A stretch of 64,000 bases of DNA from an uncultured Lachnospiraceae bacterium (GTDB lineage Bacteria; Bacillota; Clostridia; Lachnospirales; Lachnospiraceae): assembly GCA_910578475.1 (NCBI GenBank), contig CAJTRK010000013.1, positions 1 through 64,000 of the forward strand, given 5' to 3'. The notes below the pieces were generated by a model. That model was not told the origin of the DNA, searched no databases, and saw nothing but the letters and a program-made list of their open reading frames with translations. The translations under genes and the position numbers were made by a program. Positions 42,136 to 52,306 of the stretch are shown in pieces (within the stretch, counting starts at the first letter, position 1; each line of letters begins with the position of its first letter).

Positions 42136-43320
42136 TTGAATAAAAAAGTGGATATATTTGGAAATCGGGAGAAAAACAAACAATTCTGTTTGAATTATGC
42201 GGTATTTGTCATTAACGGTATGCTGGCGTTGTCAATCGGCTCGCTGCTTCCGTTTATCCGGGACGCAAACGGACTGGCTTATGCTTTTTGCGGTATGATT
42301 GTAAGTCTGCATTCCGTCGGGAATCTGTTTTCCAGTTTCGCGGCGGGCGCATTGCCGGCTTTGATTGGAAGGAAAAAGAGCATTCTGTTGTTCAATTCCT
42401 TTTTTGCAATCGCATATCTGATGATTCTGTTCGGCAAAAGTCCGGTCATGATTGCGCTGGCGTTTTTTATGACGGGACTGGCAAGGGGCGCTACCAGCAA
42501 TTTCTGCAACGCCTCCATTAACAGTCTGGCGCCCGGAAAGGCGTGGATTATCAACGGCCTGCATGCCATGTTTTCCATAGGCGCATTTCTGTTTCCGATT
42601 TTACTGACGCTGTTGACGATGAATGAGAGCGGAAACTGGATTTATGCCTGCTATTTTATGCTCGCGATGGGTGTTTTAAGTTTTTGCCTGTATCTGATGA
42701 TGCCGACAGAGGAACAGCCAAGACAAAGCGCCGGCAGAAAAGAAAGAAATTTTGGTTTTTTTAAAGAACCGCTTTTTTATATGAGCATTGCGGTGTTGTT
42801 CTTTTATCTGTGTGCGGAGCAGGGTGTCATCGGCTGGATGATTACCTATTTTAAAGATACGGGTCTTTTAAATCCGACGCTTTCCCAGATTACGGCCAGC
42901 GTTTTATGGATTATGATATTGCTTGGACGGCTGACCGCGGCGTGGTTGTCCACGAAAGTGAAGAAAGAAAAGATTCTGCCCGTAATGGGCGTGGGTCTGC
43001 TGGTCTTTTTCTTTATACTTATTGTGAGCAGGAGCACCGGGCTGATTTTGTTCGGCATCATGGGATTTGGGTACAGCATGGCGGGCATTTACCCGACGAC
43101 GGTATCTTTTACGGGGATTTTGATTCAGCGTTACAAAATGGCATGGAGCTTTATTCTGACCTCGGCCAGTCTCGGTTCTATTCTGATGCCGACGATTATC
43201 GGCAAGATTGCAGAGAAGGCGGGCATTTTCTATGGAATGAGTTCTATCGCGGTGGTGCTTGTCGTGGATATGATTGCCATTCTGCTGCTGACAAGATATA
43301 CGGCGAAGCATCCCGCATAA
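42136..43320 (+). CDS. MFS transporter
   Basis: A 394-residue major facilitator protein with about 12 membrane segments and the loop ALIGRKKSILLFNSFFA after segment 2. The substrate is unknown. The start is TTG at 42136, eight bases after GAGG. It follows the TRAP-type binding protein by 19 bases and may be in the same operon. The MITE-like element begins 13 bases after its stop. Confidence 0.8.
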   Translation: MNKKVDIFGNREKNKQFCLNYAVFVINGMLALSIGSLLPFIRDANGLAYAFCGMIVSLHSVGNLFSSFAAGALPALIGRKKSILLFNSFFAIAYLMILFGKSPVMIALAFFMTGLARGATSNFCNASINSLAPGKAWIINGLHAMFSIGAFLFPILLTLLTMNESGNWIYACYFMLAMGVLSFCLYLMMPTEEQPRQSAGRKERNFGFFKEPLFYMSIAVLFFYLCAEQGVIGWMITYFKDTGLLNPTLSQITASVLWIMILLGRLTAAWLSTKVKKEKILPVMGVGLLVFFFILIVSRSTGLILFGIMGFGYSMAGIYPTTVSFTGILIQRYKMAWSFILTSASLGSILMPTIIGKIAEKAGIFYGMSSIAVVLVVDMIAILLLTRYTAKHPA

Positions 43321-43333
43321 ATATAATAAACGA

Positions 43334-43543
43334 TAGATAATTGCGAAACTCTGTTTTCGAAGGTTCCCGTTGTACAAAACAGACAATCACCGCAGGGCAC
43401 GCTTTCGCTGCACTGTCGCTCGCAGCGGTGCATAAGACGCCAAAATACGGCGTCTAAACACCGGCGGCGACATAGCACCCTGCTTGCGATTTGTCTGTTT
43501 CGCACAACTGCTATCTTGGAATCATGCGTTTCGCAATTACCTA
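43334..43543. mobile_element. 210-bp MITE-like palindromic element
   Basis: The ends are 16-bp terminal inverted repeats with one mismatch (TAGATAATTGCGAAAC at 43334-43349; the reverse complement of 43528-43543 is TAGGTAATTGCGAAAC). They are flanked by an exact 11-bp direct repeat ATAATAAACGA at 43323-43333 and 43544-43554, a probable target duplication. Further inner arms pair (GTTGT, AACAGACAA, GCAGGG and GACGCC/GGCGTC), so the whole element folds back. No coding sequence inside. The parental transposase is not in the window. Confidence 0.75.
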
Positions 43544-43575
43544 ATAATAAACGATTTTGAAAGGAGAAGAACAAA

Positions 43576-43917
43576 ATGAAAACAACGAAAAACAATGTAT
43601 GGAATTTTAATGAGGACATCGAGTTTGAAGTGTGCGGAGAGGGTGTCAGGAGAAAGATTTTAAGCTATACCGACGAGGTAATGTGCGTGGAAAATCATTT
43701 TGAAAAAGGAGCGGTGGGCGCTTTGCACCATCATCCGCATACGCAGATTACTTATATCGTGTCCGGAAAATTTGAATTTACGATTGGGGACGAGAAAAAA
43801 ATCGTGTGTGCCGGAGACAGTCTGTTGAAAAAAGATGGTGTGGAACACGGGTGCATCTGTCTGGAAGAAGGGGTTCTGGTCGATATTTTCGCACCGATGC
43901 GGGAAGAATTTGTCTGA
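43576..43917 (+). CDS. cupin-domain protein
   Basis: 113 residues forming a single small beta-barrel: HHHPHTQITYIVSGKFEF is the cupin metal motif 1 (two or three His plus Glu-like position), and GVEHGCICLEEG is motif 2. Such proteins may bind metals, sugars or act as isomerases; none is indicated. The AAAGGAG site is good. It lies after the MITE and 55 bases before the frameshifted GGDEF gene. Confidence 0.8.
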   Translation: MKTTKNNVWNFNEDIEFEVCGEGVRRKILSYTDEVMCVENHFEKGAVGALHHHPHTQITYIVSGKFEFTIGDEKKIVCAGDSLLKKDGVEHGCICLEEGVLVDIFAPMREEFV

Positions 43918-43972
43918 CGAAAGAGGTGTGGTGGCCGGCACAGACGCGCGGAATGGGGAAGGTTACGAAAGA

Positions 43973-45753
43973 ATGAAAAGGATTGCTATGATTATGGAGG
44001 CCGGCAAGCGCGCTTTTGCAAGCACGCGGGCCGCCTGGTTCCTGAAAAAGATGCGGGAAATGGAAGAAGAAATCAATCTCTATATTTTCCGAAGCGCCGG
44101 GGTATGGACACTGGACCTGAATTATAATGTAGGAGAATACAATATATATCAGCTGCCCGATTTGTCGGAGTTTGACGGAATCATTCTGGATGTGAACAGC
44201 ATTCATCAGCGGGAACATTACGGCTGCGGCGCGGCAGCCTGGGATATATTGTAAACGCGGCAAGGCAGTCCGGAAAACCGGTCATTTCTCTTGCGAACAA
44301 AATCGAAGGGTTTTACTATGTCGGAATCGATAATTATGCGGCAATGCGCCTTATGATGGAGCATGTGTTTCATATACATGGGTGCAGAAAATTCTGGTTT
44401 ATCATGGGTCCGAAAGATAATTATGAAAACGGTCAGCGGATGCAGGCGGTTATCGATTACCTGAAGGAACAGAATGTACCGTGCGAAGAGGATATGTTCT
44501 ATTGTGAAAGTTTTGAAATCAGAAGCGGTTACCGGGGATTTCTGAAATTATATGGAGTTCACAGAGAACTGCCGGAAGCCGTTATCTGTGCGAACGACGA
44601 AATTGCGGTGGGCGTTTGTAAGGCGGCGGAAGCCTGTTGTTATACGGAAACAGAAGGCGTTTTCTGGGACAGCTGCGGATGCCGGACGGCGGGCAGGGCG
44701 GACCTGACCGATTATGTCCGGAAAGAAATTCTGAAAGAAGCGGCCCAGTCTGACTTTGAAGAAGAAATCAAAATGCTGGAATACGAACTCTTGTACTGTA
44801 AAACCCTGCATCAGATATACGAGAAGATTTTGACGGGCATTCCGTCTTTGCAGTATGAGGATATGTATCTGATGATGGATGAAAAGATGGACGACTTTCA
44901 CGAGGCGACAGGCGATTGTCTGGAAGACATTGCAAGACTTTCCGGGAACGGAAGTTTTCATGTGAACGGTTATCCGGACAGGATGCAGAAAGTTTTTATC
45001 GACCCGGCGGACGGAAAAATCAGAATAGAAACGAAGAACAGAAAAGGGCTGTTTTCCGCCTTTGAATCGAACGAAGGAGGCAGGGAATATCTGTTTCTGC
45101 CTTTTCATTTCAGCCAGTATACGGTTGGATATATTGTAATTATTAATTCGGTCTGTCTGATGGAAAAACGGTATTTGGATAAAATGCTGAGTACGATTAT
45201 GACGAGCATGGAGAATTTTTACCGGAATAAGCGTCTGGAATGTATTAACAGAGGACTGGAAGAGATATCCATGCGGGATGCCATGACCGGGCTGTATAAC
45301 CGATTGGGATATCAGAATCAGGCATGCCGTATATTTTGGGAAAATAAAGAAAAAAACCGGAATTTGACTATATTATTCATAGATATGGACCGATTAAAAT
45401 ATATGAACGATACCTATGGCCATGAATGCGGCGACCTTGCCATTAAGATTACGGCAGGAGCGATTTTGCGTTATCGTCCGGACGATGCGCTCGCGGTCCG
45501 GATGGGCGGCGATGAATTTCTGGTCGTGCTTCCGTATATGGAACGTAAAAATGTCGTGGAACTTGTAGACCGCATTCGCAGCGAAATCAGCAGGCAGGCA
45601 AAGCTTTTGGAGCTGCCTTGTGAACTGAGCATCAGCGCCGGAGGTATCAATACGGACATGGAAAGCGGTAAGGCGCTGGATGATTATGTACGCGAAGCCG
45701 ACGAAATCATGTACCGTGAAAAGAGCGCAAGGAAGAAGCAAAGGGAAGCGTAG
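43973..45753 (+). pseudogene. LacI-fold sensor / GGDEF protein with a frameshift
   Basis: The first frame (43973-44254) encodes the start of a sugar-binding LacI-type receiver domain without a DNA-binding domain (MKRIAMIMEAGKRAFAS), then hits a stop. From about 44224 the next frame carries on with LGYIVNAARQSGKPVISL, the rest of the binding fold, a linker and a GGDEF domain (RMGGDEFLVVLP). An apparent one-base deletion near 44221-44239 explains the break. The GGDEF motif is intact, so an intact gene would make cyclic di-GMP. It may be a sequencing error or a true pseudogene. Confidence 0.75.
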
Positions 45754-45840
45754 ACCTGACTGCGCCGCATTTTGAAAGAACGGCAAAGGTCAGGCGGTTG
45801 ACTGCCGGAATATGACAGGAGACACGAGAAAGGCAGGGGG

Positions 45841-46482
45841 ATGGAATTGCAGATAACAAAGACGGCAGGCGTAAACGAGGCGGGAAAGAAGCCGCCGAAG
45901 AATACAACTGCTTTACGGCAGAGGCCGGGGACGGAAGAAACAGCTGTGGGGAAATCATCCGCAGGAAAAGCAGCCCGTTCCAGGGAAGTGCGGGAAAAAC
46001 TGCTTCTGGAAGCGGATGGAGCAACCGTAGCCATATCAGCGGAAGGAATTGGACTCGTTCAAAAAGCGGAAGCGGAGGAAAAGGCATTTTTCCGTGAGCA
46101 GAACGAGAAACAAATGTATCAGGAAATGATGGAAAATACGAAAGAAGCGTCCGAAGCACAGGAAGAAGGCATCGGGGATTTGGCAAGAGCGATGGAAATC
46201 GCGAGGCGGATTTTGGACGGCGATATTGTGCCGGCGCAGGATGAAAAGTTTCTGATGGAATTTAACAGCGAAATGTACATGCGGGTGAAGAGCATGGCGA
46301 AGCTCAAAGAAGAACCGGAAAAATATGACTCGCTGTTGGAAGAGGAAGAGGAGGATAACGGAAAATCCGGCGCGGGAAGTTCGGGCGGCGTAAAGCGTGC
46401 ATCGGAAGCGGATGGAGCGCAGACGGACAGTGAGGCTGCCGCTTCGGAAGGTTCGGAGGGTAAAGAGACGGCATCCGGCTGA
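45841..46482 (+). CDS. charged hypothetical protein
   Basis: 213 residues, soluble, with a disordered N-terminus (KKPPKNTTALRQRPGTEE), a helical middle with coiled-coil character (LLLEADGATVAISAEGIGLVQKAEAEEKAFFREQNEKQMYQEMM; EEGIGDLARAMEIARRILDGDIVPAQDEKFLMEFNSEMYMRVKSMA) and an acidic, Ser/Gly-rich tail. I do not recognise a family. The ATG has AGGGGG immediately upstream, with close spacing. The stop is only 5 bases from the converging AraC stop. Confidence 0.5.
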   Translation: MELQITKTAGVNEAGKKPPKNTTALRQRPGTEETAVGKSSAGKAARSREVREKLLLEADGATVAISAEGIGLVQKAEAEEKAFFREQNEKQMYQEMMENTKEASEAQEEGIGDLARAMEIARRILDGDIVPAQDEKFLMEFNSEMYMRVKSMAKLKEEPEKYDSLLEEEEEDNGKSGAGSSGGVKRASEADGAQTDSEAAASEGSEGKETASG

Positions 46483-46487
46483 CGGGA

Positions 46488-47354
46488 TTACAGATTCACG
46501 CCTGACCGCCTCCGATATTCAGAAGGTGAGCACCCCTTTTGCTTATGAAACAGCCGGCTGAAATACAAAGGGTTATCATATCCGACGATATGTCCGATTT
46601 CGGATATCGTATAGGAGGTTCCTTCCAACAGCATCTGCGCGTTGGTGATACGGATGGAAACAATATACTGCATGGGCGTCATTCCGGTATACTGCTTGAA
46701 GTTCCGTATAAACCAGCTGACGCTCATGCCTCTGGAGGCAGCATATTCTTCGATGCTTATGTCGGTGTTATAATTGTCATTAAAATACTGTGCAGCGATA
46801 TCCATTTCCGTATCGAGATATTCGTTGCGCAGTTTTTTTTCGCGGGTGACCCGCCGGTGAACTGCAATCAGTAATTGCCGGAGTAACAGGACGAGCACTT
46901 CTTCGAAATCGGGCTGGCATCGCTGCAGTTCGGTAATCGCTCTTTTAAAAATTCTTGCATATTCCAGCGAAGCGCCGACATAGAAAACACGCATATCATC
47001 GGATATGCCGTAGCTTCGCAGGATGTTCTTAACATTATTTCCGGTAAAATGAATCCAGTAGACTTCTGTTTTATCCACACCATAATATTCATATTTCTGA
47101 AATTCTTTCGGCCGGTATAATACCATATTTCCGGCTCCCACAATCGTATCGTTCTCTTCCTTATCAAAGTGAAAATGTGCTATTCCCGCAGAAATATAAA
47201 GTATCTGGTAGTCCAGCCGGCCGCGCGGTCTGTATGTGGGCAGTCTTGGATGTGTTTTCAGGCGGTATGTGCCGCAGCTTCCGACGATGAGCGGCTTGCT
47301 TTTGTCTTTCAGATTGATTAACGAATGATTCAGGTAACCGGAATTAATGTACAT
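46488..47354 (-). CDS. AraC-family regulator
   Basis: This 288-residue protein has an N-terminal cupin-like ligand domain (about 30-150) and C-terminal AraC helix-turn-helix pair (ISIEEYAASRGMSVSWFIRNFKQYTGMTPMQYI; ISEIGHIVGYDNPLYFSRLFHKQKGCSPSEYR). It is divergent from lacZ, the usual place for its regulator; the inducer is unknown. The start follows AAAGGAG. Confidence 0.9.
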   Translation of the reverse strand: MYINSGYLNHSLINLKDKSKPLIVGSCGTYRLKTHPRLPTYRPRGRLDYQILYISAGIAHFHFDKEENDTIVGAGNMVLYRPKEFQKYEYYGVDKTEVYWIHFTGNNVKNILRSYGISDDMRVFYVGASLEYARIFKRAITELQRCQPDFEEVLVLLLRQLLIAVHRRVTREKKLRNEYLDTEMDIAAQYFNDNYNTDISIEEYAASRGMSVSWFIRNFKQYTGMTPMQYIVSIRITNAQMLLEGTSYTISEIGHIVGYDNPLYFSRLFHKQKGCSPSEYRRRSGVNL

Positions 47355-47578
47355 GGAAATCTCCTTTTCTGGTTATTTTTTTTATGTTTTCCGAAACAAT
47401 TTTTCGCTTTATCCTTCTATATTGTATCATTTTGTGCATGTATTGTCCAATCGAATCTATGGTCAGAAAATGCGATAAAATCGTATAATATTTCTGAAAT
47501 AAAGGCGTTAAGTAAAACATGACAGGAAATTTTGGTCATGTAACGGGAGCGGCGGAAAATGAGTCGGAGGGATGGAAA

Positions 47579-50500
47579 ATGATTGTACCGAGATATTACG
47601 AAGACCTTCATATGCTTCATGAAGGAACGATGCCTGACAGAGCATATTATATTCCGGCATCCGGGAAAATGGAAGACCCGGTGGAGCACAGAGAAGCGTC
47701 CGACCGGATGCAGAGTCTGAACGGGAACTGGAAATTCCGGTACTATGAAAGCATTTATGATGTAAGAGACGCATTTTATAAGGAGGGATTTGACACCTCG
47801 GATTTCGGAGAACTGAGCGTGCCGGGGGTGTGGCAGATGGCAGGATATGATGTTCACCAGTATACGAATATCCGCTATCCGTTTCCGTTTGACCCGCCGT
47901 ATGTGCCGCAGGACATTCCGTGCGGCGCATATGTGTATCGGTTTGATTACCGAAAGGATGCGGATGCGCCGAAGGCGTACCTGAATTTTGAAGGCGTGGA
48001 TTCCTGTTTTTATGTGTGGATTAACGGCATTTATACGGGATATAGCCAGGTTTCTCATGCGACGAGTGAATTTGACGTTACCGAAAAGCTCGTGGAAGGA
48101 AGCAATACGCTGGCGGCGCTCGTTTTGAAATGGTGCGACGGAAGTTATCTGGAAGACCAGGATAAATTCCGGACGAGCGGCATTTTCAGGGATGTCTATC
48201 TGTTGAAAAGACCGGAGCAGGCAGTCAGAGATTATCGGATAACAACTTTGGTTAAGCGTGACAACGCGGAAGTAAAACTGTCTTTTTTCTATTTTGACCG
48301 GGCCGTCGAAACGACGGTAACGATTTACGGGCATCAGGATGAACGCATCGCATCGGGGAAGCTGACCGGCGGAAGCGTTCTGACAGAGGGCAGTCTCATA
48401 CTGAAAATCGCGGAGCCAAAGTTGTGGAATGCGGAATCGCCGTATCTGTATAAGCTCATCATCGAGACGGAGAAAGAAACGATTACCGATTATATCGGAA
48501 TACGCACGATTGAAATCAAAGACGGGACGCTTTGTTTAAACGGACAGAAGATAAAGTTTTGCGGCGTGAACCGCCATGATTTTGACCCGCTGACAGGTCC
48601 CGCCGTCAACAGCGGACAGGTTCTTAAAGATTTGAAAATGATGAAACAGCATAATTTTAATGCCATTCGTTCCAGCCATTATCCGAATGCGCCTTATTTC
48701 TATCAGTTATGCGACAGATATGGATTTATGGTGATGAATGAGGCGGATGTGGAGGCGCACGGGCCGGTGGAAATTTATTACAGGGATAATACCGACCGTC
48801 ATAAATTCAGCCGGTGGAATGAAAAGATTGCGGACGAACCGGCATGGGAAAGCGCCATTTTAGACCGTGTCCGCCGGATGGTAGAGCGGGATAAAAACCG
48901 CCCCTGCATTCTGATTTGGTCGATGGGAAACGAAAGCGCCTATGGATGTAATTTTGAAACCGCGCTGAAATGGACCAAAGAATCCGACCCGGGGAGACTC
49001 ACCCATTATGAAAGCGCGAGATACCGGAACGGCGATATCCTGTATGATTTTTCTTTTCTGGATTTATACAGCAGAATGTATCCGGAGCCGTCCGAAATCA
49101 GGGAATACCTGGAAAAGGACGGAAGCAAGCCGTTTCTTTTGGTCGAATACTGTCATGCGATGGGAAACGGCCCCGGAGATTTGGAAGATTATTTTCAGTT
49201 GATACAGGAAAACGACCTGATGTGCGGCGGATTTGTATGGGAGTGGTGCGACCACGCTATCGCGCAGGGAAAAGCGGAGAACGGGCGGGAGAAATACGCT
49301 TACGGCGGAGACCACGGGGAGACGATTCATGACGGTAATTTCTGTATGGACGGTCTTGTTTATCCGGACCGCACGCCCCATACCGGGCTGTTGGAATACT
49401 GGAATGTGCACAGGCCGGCGCGCCTTGTTTCTTTTGACAGGGACAGAAAGGAACTGCGGCTGCGCAATTATCTCGATTTTACGGATTTAAAAGATTTCGT
49501 GGAAATCCATTATGAAGTGACCTGTGACGGTATCTGTGTGGGCGCGGGCGTGCTGCCGGCCTTTTCGGTAAAACCTCATGAAGAGGCGGTAACGAAGCTT
49601 GCGGTTACGGTTCCCCGTACCGGCAGGGCTTATTTGAAACTGATTTACCGGAAACGGAAAGATTCCCCCTTCGTGCCGGCCGGCCATGTGCTCGGTTTTG
49701 ATGAGATACTGCTTGCAAATGAGGACGGAAGAAATCAGATTGCGCTGAAATGGCTGAACTGGTCGGCGGAGGAAACGGGCAGAGTAGAAGTGGAAGAAGA
49801 CAGGGCATTCGTTATCTGTAAGGGAAGAAATTTCGCATACAGCTTTGATAAAAGAAAGGGTGTGTTCGTAAGCCTGAATCATGCGGGGCGGGAATATCTG
49901 GACTGTCCCATGCAGTTCAATATCTGGAGAGCGCCGACGGATAATGACCGTTATATTCAGGAGGAATGGAAGAGAGCACATTATCATGAAAGCGTTGTCC
50001 GAACTTACGGAATCGTGATTCATCAGACGAAAGACGGCGTTGCGCTTGACAGCGTAATGTCCGTATCCGCGGCATCCGTGCAACACATTCTGGACATGGA
50101 AGTCGGGTGGAACATTGACCGGTACGGAAGCATTAATGCCGTAATCAAGGTCTGGAAAAACAAGGAATTTCCGGAATTGCCAAGATTCGGCGTCAGGCTT
50201 TTTCTGAAAAAAGAATTGGAAAACATCACCTATTTTGGAATGGGGCCGATGGAAAGTTACTGCGATAAACGCCGGGCGGCCAGCCACGGTCTGTACCGGA
50301 CGAAAATCGAAGCGCTCCATGAAGATTATATCAGGCCGCAGGAAAACGGCAGCCATTACGACTGCGATTATGTGGAACTGACGAGCGGCCAGTATGGTCT
50401 CGCGGCAGCGGCAGGAAATCCTTTTTCTTTCAACGCTTCGGTATATACACAGGAAGAGCTGGAGAGGGCCGCGCACAACTATCAGCTGCTAAAATCCGAA

Positions 50501-50635
50501 AGCACGGTTTTATGTCTGGATTATGCGATGAACGGCATTGGTTCCAACAGCTGTGGTCCGAAAGTGCAGGAACCATACCGTTTTGCGGAAGAAGAATTTA
50601 CATTCACATTCAAACTGATTCCATACACCAAATAA
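47579..50635 (+). CDS. lacZ: beta-galactosidase, GH2 family (LacZ-type)
   Basis: A 1018-residue GH2 hydrolase with the five-domain layout of LacZ. It cleaves lactose and similar beta-galactosides. The acid-base Glu is in WSMGNESAYG (near residue 451) and the nucleophile Glu in LLVEYCHAMGNG (near 522). The C-terminal Bgal_small_N domain (YLDCPMQFNIWRAPTDNDR) is present. The frame starts at 47519, but the ATG at 47579 follows GGAGG. The GPH symporter gene follows 17 bases on, so uptake and cleavage are coupled. Confidence 0.95.
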   Translation: MIVPRYYEDLHMLHEGTMPDRAYYIPASGKMEDPVEHREASDRMQSLNGNWKFRYYESIYDVRDAFYKEGFDTSDFGELSVPGVWQMAGYDVHQYTNIRYPFPFDPPYVPQDIPCGAYVYRFDYRKDADAPKAYLNFEGVDSCFYVWINGIYTGYSQVSHATSEFDVTEKLVEGSNTLAALVLKWCDGSYLEDQDKFRTSGIFRDVYLLKRPEQAVRDYRITTLVKRDNAEVKLSFFYFDRAVETTVTIYGHQDERIASGKLTGGSVLTEGSLILKIAEPKLWNAESPYLYKLIIETEKETITDYIGIRTIEIKDGTLCLNGQKIKFCGVNRHDFDPLTGPAVNSGQVLKDLKMMKQHNFNAIRSSHYPNAPYFYQLCDRYGFMVMNEADVEAHGPVEIYYRDNTDRHKFSRWNEKIADEPAWESAILDRVRRMVERDKNRPCILIWSMGNESAYGCNFETALKWTKESDPGRLTHYESARYRNGDILYDFSFLDLYSRMYPEPSEIREYLEKDGSKPFLLVEYCHAMGNGPGDLEDYFQLIQENDLMCGGFVWEWCDHAIAQGKAENGREKYAYGGDHGETIHDGNFCMDGLVYPDRTPHTGLLEYWNVHRPARLVSFDRDRKELRLRNYLDFTDLKDFVEIHYEVTCDGICVGAGVLPAFSVKPHEEAVTKLAVTVPRTGRAYLKLIYRKRKDSPFVPAGHVLGFDEILLANEDGRNQIALKWLNWSAEETGRVEVEEDRAFVICKGRNFAYSFDKRKGVFVSLNHAGREYLDCPMQFNIWRAPTDNDRYIQEEWKRAHYHESVVRTYGIVIHQTKDGVALDSVMSVSAASVQHILDMEVGWNIDRYGSINAVIKVWKNKEFPELPRFGVRLFLKKELENITYFGMGPMESYCDKRRAASHGLYRTKIEALHEDYIRPQENGSHYDCDYVELTSGQYGLAAAAGNPFSFNASVYTQEELERAAHNYQLLKSESTVLCLDYAMNGIGSNSCGPKVQEPYRFAEEEFTFTFKLIPYTK

Positions 50636-50652
50636 AACAGGAGAAAAAACTT

Positions 50653-52056
50653 ATGGGAGAAAAAACTTATTTAAAATGGTATAACAAAGTCGGTTATGGT
50701 TCCGGGGACGTTGCGGGGAATGTAGTGTATGCTTTTTTATCCTCCTTTGTCATGATTTATCTGACCAATTCCATCGGTCTTTCGGCCGGTATTGTGGGAA
50801 CGCTGATTGCGGTTTCCAAGCTGTTTGACGGGATTACGGACGTCTTTTTCGGCGCGATGATAGATAAGACACATACGAAATTCGGAAAAGCCAGGCCGTG
50901 GATGCTATATGGATATGTGGGCTGTGCCGTAACGCTGGTTGCTATTTTTGCGATTCCCGTGAATCTCGGCGCGACCGCGCAGTATGCCTGGTTCTTTATC
51001 GCATACACTTTGTTGAATGCGGTATTCTATACGGCGAATAATATCGCTTATTCGGCGCTGACTTCCCTTTGCACGACGAACAGCAAGGAACGCGTGCAAA
51101 TGGGTTCCTGTCGGTTCATATTCGCTTTTGCGACAAGTCTGCTGATTCAGTCAGTTACGGTTGGGTTTGCAGCCCGTTGTGGCGGCGGTGCGCAGGCATG
51201 GCGGACCGTGGCGGTCGTTTATGCGCTCATCGGCCTTATCGTTAATACCGTTTCCTGCCTGTCGGTCAAAGAGCTTTCGGAAGAAGAACTTTCGATGAGC
51301 GCGGAGCAGCGAAAAGAAAAGAGCGAACAGCCCGTGGAAAAGTATGGTCTTGTAGAAGCCGCCAGGCTGTTAGTTGCAAACAAATTTTATCTGATGATTT
51401 GCGGCGTCTACATTTTACAGCAGTTATACAGCGCTATGATTAACGCCGGCATTTATTACATGACATATGTGTTGAAAAACGAGAATCTTTACGGCGTTTT
51501 TTCCTGGGCTATCAATATTCCGCTCATCGTTGCGCTCGTTCTGACGCCCGCGCTTGTAGGGAGATGGAAGGGATTATATAAGCTGAATTTGAGAGGATAT
51601 ATGCTCGCGGTAGCCGGCCGCCTGTTCGTAGTCGCCGCGGCTTATCGGGGAAGCATTCCGCTGATGCTGCTGTTCACGGCGCTGGCCGCCTTCGGGCAGG
51701 GCCCCTGGCAGGGAGATATGAATGCGGTTATCGCATCCTGCTCCGAATATACATTTCTGACAAAAGGAAAAAGAGTGGACGGAACGATGTATTCCTGTAC
51801 TTCGCTCGGAACAAAGCTCGGAGGCGGACTCGGAACCGCCATTTCGGGATGGCTGTTGGAAATCAGCGGCTTTTCGGGAACGCTGGAGATACAGCCGGCT
51901 TCCTGCATCAATATGCTGCATTTTATGTATCTGTGGCTGCCGCTGATTCTGAATATTTGCATTATGCTCATCCTTTCCAGGATGAAGGTAGAAGAAACGA
52001 ACGAAAAGATAAAAGCGGAAATGACCGCCGCAGGCTCAGAACCTTATGCGTGGTAA
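50653..52056 (+). CDS. GPH-family sugar:cation symporter (MelB-like)
   Basis: 467 residues with about 12 membrane segments, from MGEKTYLKWYNKVGYGSGDVAGN, a hallmark of glycoside-pentoside-hexuronide symporters. DKTHTKFGKARPWMLYGYVG is the conserved loop between segments 2 and 3. It likely imports lactose or another beta-galactoside with Na+ or H+. It follows lacZ with AGGAG at good spacing; the frame start at 50512 overlaps lacZ and is discarded. Confidence 0.92.
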   Translation: MGEKTYLKWYNKVGYGSGDVAGNVVYAFLSSFVMIYLTNSIGLSAGIVGTLIAVSKLFDGITDVFFGAMIDKTHTKFGKARPWMLYGYVGCAVTLVAIFAIPVNLGATAQYAWFFIAYTLLNAVFYTANNIAYSALTSLCTTNSKERVQMGSCRFIFAFATSLLIQSVTVGFAARCGGGAQAWRTVAVVYALIGLIVNTVSCLSVKELSEEELSMSAEQRKEKSEQPVEKYGLVEAARLLVANKFYLMICGVYILQQLYSAMINAGIYYMTYVLKNENLYGVFSWAINIPLIVALVLTPALVGRWKGLYKLNLRGYMLAVAGRLFVVAAAYRGSIPLMLLFTALAAFGQGPWQGDMNAVIASCSEYTFLTKGKRVDGTMYSCTSLGTKLGGGLGTAISGWLLEISGFSGTLEIQPASCINMLHFMYLWLPLILNICIMLILSRMKVEETNEKIKAEMTAAGSEPYAW

Positions 52057-52142
52057 AGATGTTCAAAGTAACCGGCATAAAAATTTAGAAGAAGGTGGAA
52101 ATAGTTTCTCATCCTGTCGGAAATTTGTCTGATACGTTTCAT
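52044..52142 (-). CDS. candidate small protein (32 residues)
   Basis: An antisense frame encodes MKRIRQISDRMRNYFHLLL and ends FEHLYHA. It is preceded by AAAAGGAGG at eight bases from the ATG, a near-perfect ribosome binding site, and a TATGAT-like box further up. It is basic at the start and hydrophobic/aromatic after. Its 3' end overlaps the last bases of the symporter gene. The family is not recognised, and a chance ORF is possible. Confidence 0.35.
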   Translation of the reverse strand: MKRIRQISDRMRNYFHLLLNFYAGYFEHLYHA

Positions 52143-52306
52143 CTGGCGTACCTCCTTTTGAAAGTCAGTTATCTTGTTTACAGATTTATCATAAAAGAGA
52201 AAGCGGGGAAATACTTGCCAAAATGAATCAAAAAGCGGTCAGATATTGCATAGAACAGTGATTTTTATCGACAAACTGATATGCGGGAAGAAAGGTAGGT
52301 GTCGGA

